Source: Paracoccus yibinensis (GTDB taxonomy: Bacteria; Pseudomonadota; Alphaproteobacteria; Rhodobacterales; Rhodobacteraceae). From it: a DNA stretch of 64,000 nucleotides. The position numbers and the translations under genes were made by a program. The notes under the pieces are model-generated. The model had not been told where the DNA came from, made no database searches, and was given only the letters and a program-made list of their open reading frames with translations. Shown in pieces: positions 63,362-64,000 of the stretch (within the stretch, counting starts at the first letter, position 1; each line of letters opens with the position of its first letter). The DNA is taken from NCBI RefSeq assembly GCF_030846195.1, contig NZ_JAVCWH010000005.1, positions 1 through 64,000 of the forward strand, written 5' to 3'.

Positions 63362-64000
63362 TCAACGCCTCCCGCTGTGGCCGTGTTCCCGGTGGGCATC
63401 GGCATAGTCGCGCACCAGCGCCACGCGCCGGGGGCGGAAGCTGTCGCCGGTGCGGCTGGCCGCGGCGATGCGGTTGACGTGGAACACGCGGTAATCCATG
63501 CGCAACCGGCAATGCGCCAGCAGCATCAGCGACTGGTCGGAATAGGACAAGCCCAGGGGCCAGATCACCCGGTGCGTCTTCGCGCCGTTCAGATCCAGAT
63601 AATCGATCAGAAGCGCCTGTTCGTCCCAGCAGGCCGCGCGGATCAGCGCCAGATCGACCTGCGGCGCGGCGCGGTCTGGGCCTTGCAGGAAACAGCGCAT
63701 GATCGCGTGCATCGCCTGTCGCGCCTGGCGTTCGGGCAGCGTCGCGACGATGCGGGCCAGCGCGTCGCGGCCGGCGCGGACCAGGTCCTCGTCGCCGATC
63801 CCCGCAAGCGATTCCACGGCCAGGCGCAGCGCCTCGATTTCGAGGCGCGAGAAGCTTTGCGGCGGCAGGGCCGGATCCTCGGTCAGGGTATAGCCCAGGC
63901 CCGCCGCCCCGTCGATCAGCGCACCGCCCGCGCGCAGGGTGGCGATGTCGCGGTAAAGCTGGCGCGGCGACACGCCGGTTTCCTCGGCCAGACGCGCGGC
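63362..64000 (-). CDS. YafY-type WYL-domain transcriptional regulator, N-terminus cut by window edge
   Basis: The visible 212 codons enter from the window edge in frame as ARLAEETGVSPRQLYRDIAT, the recognition part of the N-terminal winged helix. The WYL domain follows (LIRAACWDEQALLIDYLDLN, VIWPLGLSYSDQSLMLLAHC). About 20-25 residues are missing. WYL regulators often sense nucleotide or DNA-damage ligands; its place at the head of the repair operon suggests it controls it. Confidence 0.88.
   Translation of the reverse strand, partial: AARLAEETGVSPRQLYRDIATLRAGGALIDGAAGLGYTLTEDPALPPQSFSRLEIEALRLAVESLAGIGDEDLVRAGRDALARIVATLPERQARQAMHAIMRCFLQGPDRAAPQVDLALIRAACWDEQALLIDYLDLNGAKTHRVIWPLGLSYSDQSLMLLAHCRLRMDYRVFHVNRIAAASRTGDSFRPRRVALVRDYADAHREHGHSGRR

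Overview
The window is a high-GC alphaproteobacterial chromosome segment, most likely from Paracoccus or a close relative in the Rhodobacterales. The basis is overall gene content: rpsT next to dnaA-dnaN-recF-gyrB, a ubiE-ubiB pair divergent from mutM, an aglEFGAK alpha-glucoside operon, a pqqABCDE cluster with quinoprotein accessory genes, and the ligase-associated DNA damage response cluster. I ran no database search; identifications rest on protein motifs and family memory.

Layout. 1-0.55 kb: the N-terminus of an IS256-family transposase cut by the window edge, and a remnant of an IS6-family element. 0.7-5.4 kb: a two-component operon read leftward (periplasmic molybdopterin-fold protein, hybrid histidine kinase, LuxR-type response regulator) and a divergent, truncated nucleotide-sugar-dehydrogenase-like gene. 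5.5-10.96 kb: a decayed mobile island in which nearly every gene is broken (DUF6878, DUF6915, two VapC loci, a strawberry-notch helicase, an IS30 transposase); one small DUF736 gene is still open. 10.98-20.6 kb: a giant SpvB/FG-GAP/RHS secreted protein of about 3,200 residues, split by a one-base frameshift, with a roughly 560-residue tail of unknown function. 20.86-26.2 kb: a second gene graveyard holding a broken AI-2E family permease gene, an IS3 element, a dipeptide ABC operon with two ATPases that each lost their core, a frameshifted solute-binding protein, an amidohydrolase scrap, and IS110 and IS3 scraps.

26.4-45.6 kb is intact metabolic DNA: an aldehyde dehydrogenase with its GAF/Fis-type regulator, the aglEFGAK operon, and a PQQ region. 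The PQQ region has a divergent MBL-fold quinoprotein relay hydrolase, pqqABCDE with a hairpin after pqqA, a SoxYZ-like carrier, a cysteine hydrolase, then a response regulator, FIST and hybrid kinase operon and two small periplasmic proteins. PQQ made here would serve periplasmic alcohol or sugar dehydrogenases encoded outside the window; the aldehyde dehydrogenase could take the resulting aldehyde onward. Those dehydrogenases are not visible, so this link is inference.

45.6-57.7 kb is housekeeping: ubiB, ubiE, mutM, an enoyl-CoA hydratase, rpsT, dnaA, dnaN, recF, gyrB and an outer-membrane beta-barrel protein. 57.7-64 kb is a tight leftward operon: WYL regulator (cut by the window end), MBL exonuclease, ATP-dependent ligase, DEXH helicase and PdeM phosphoesterase, with 4-nt overlaps between the last four. 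No tRNA, rRNA or CRISPR array was seen.
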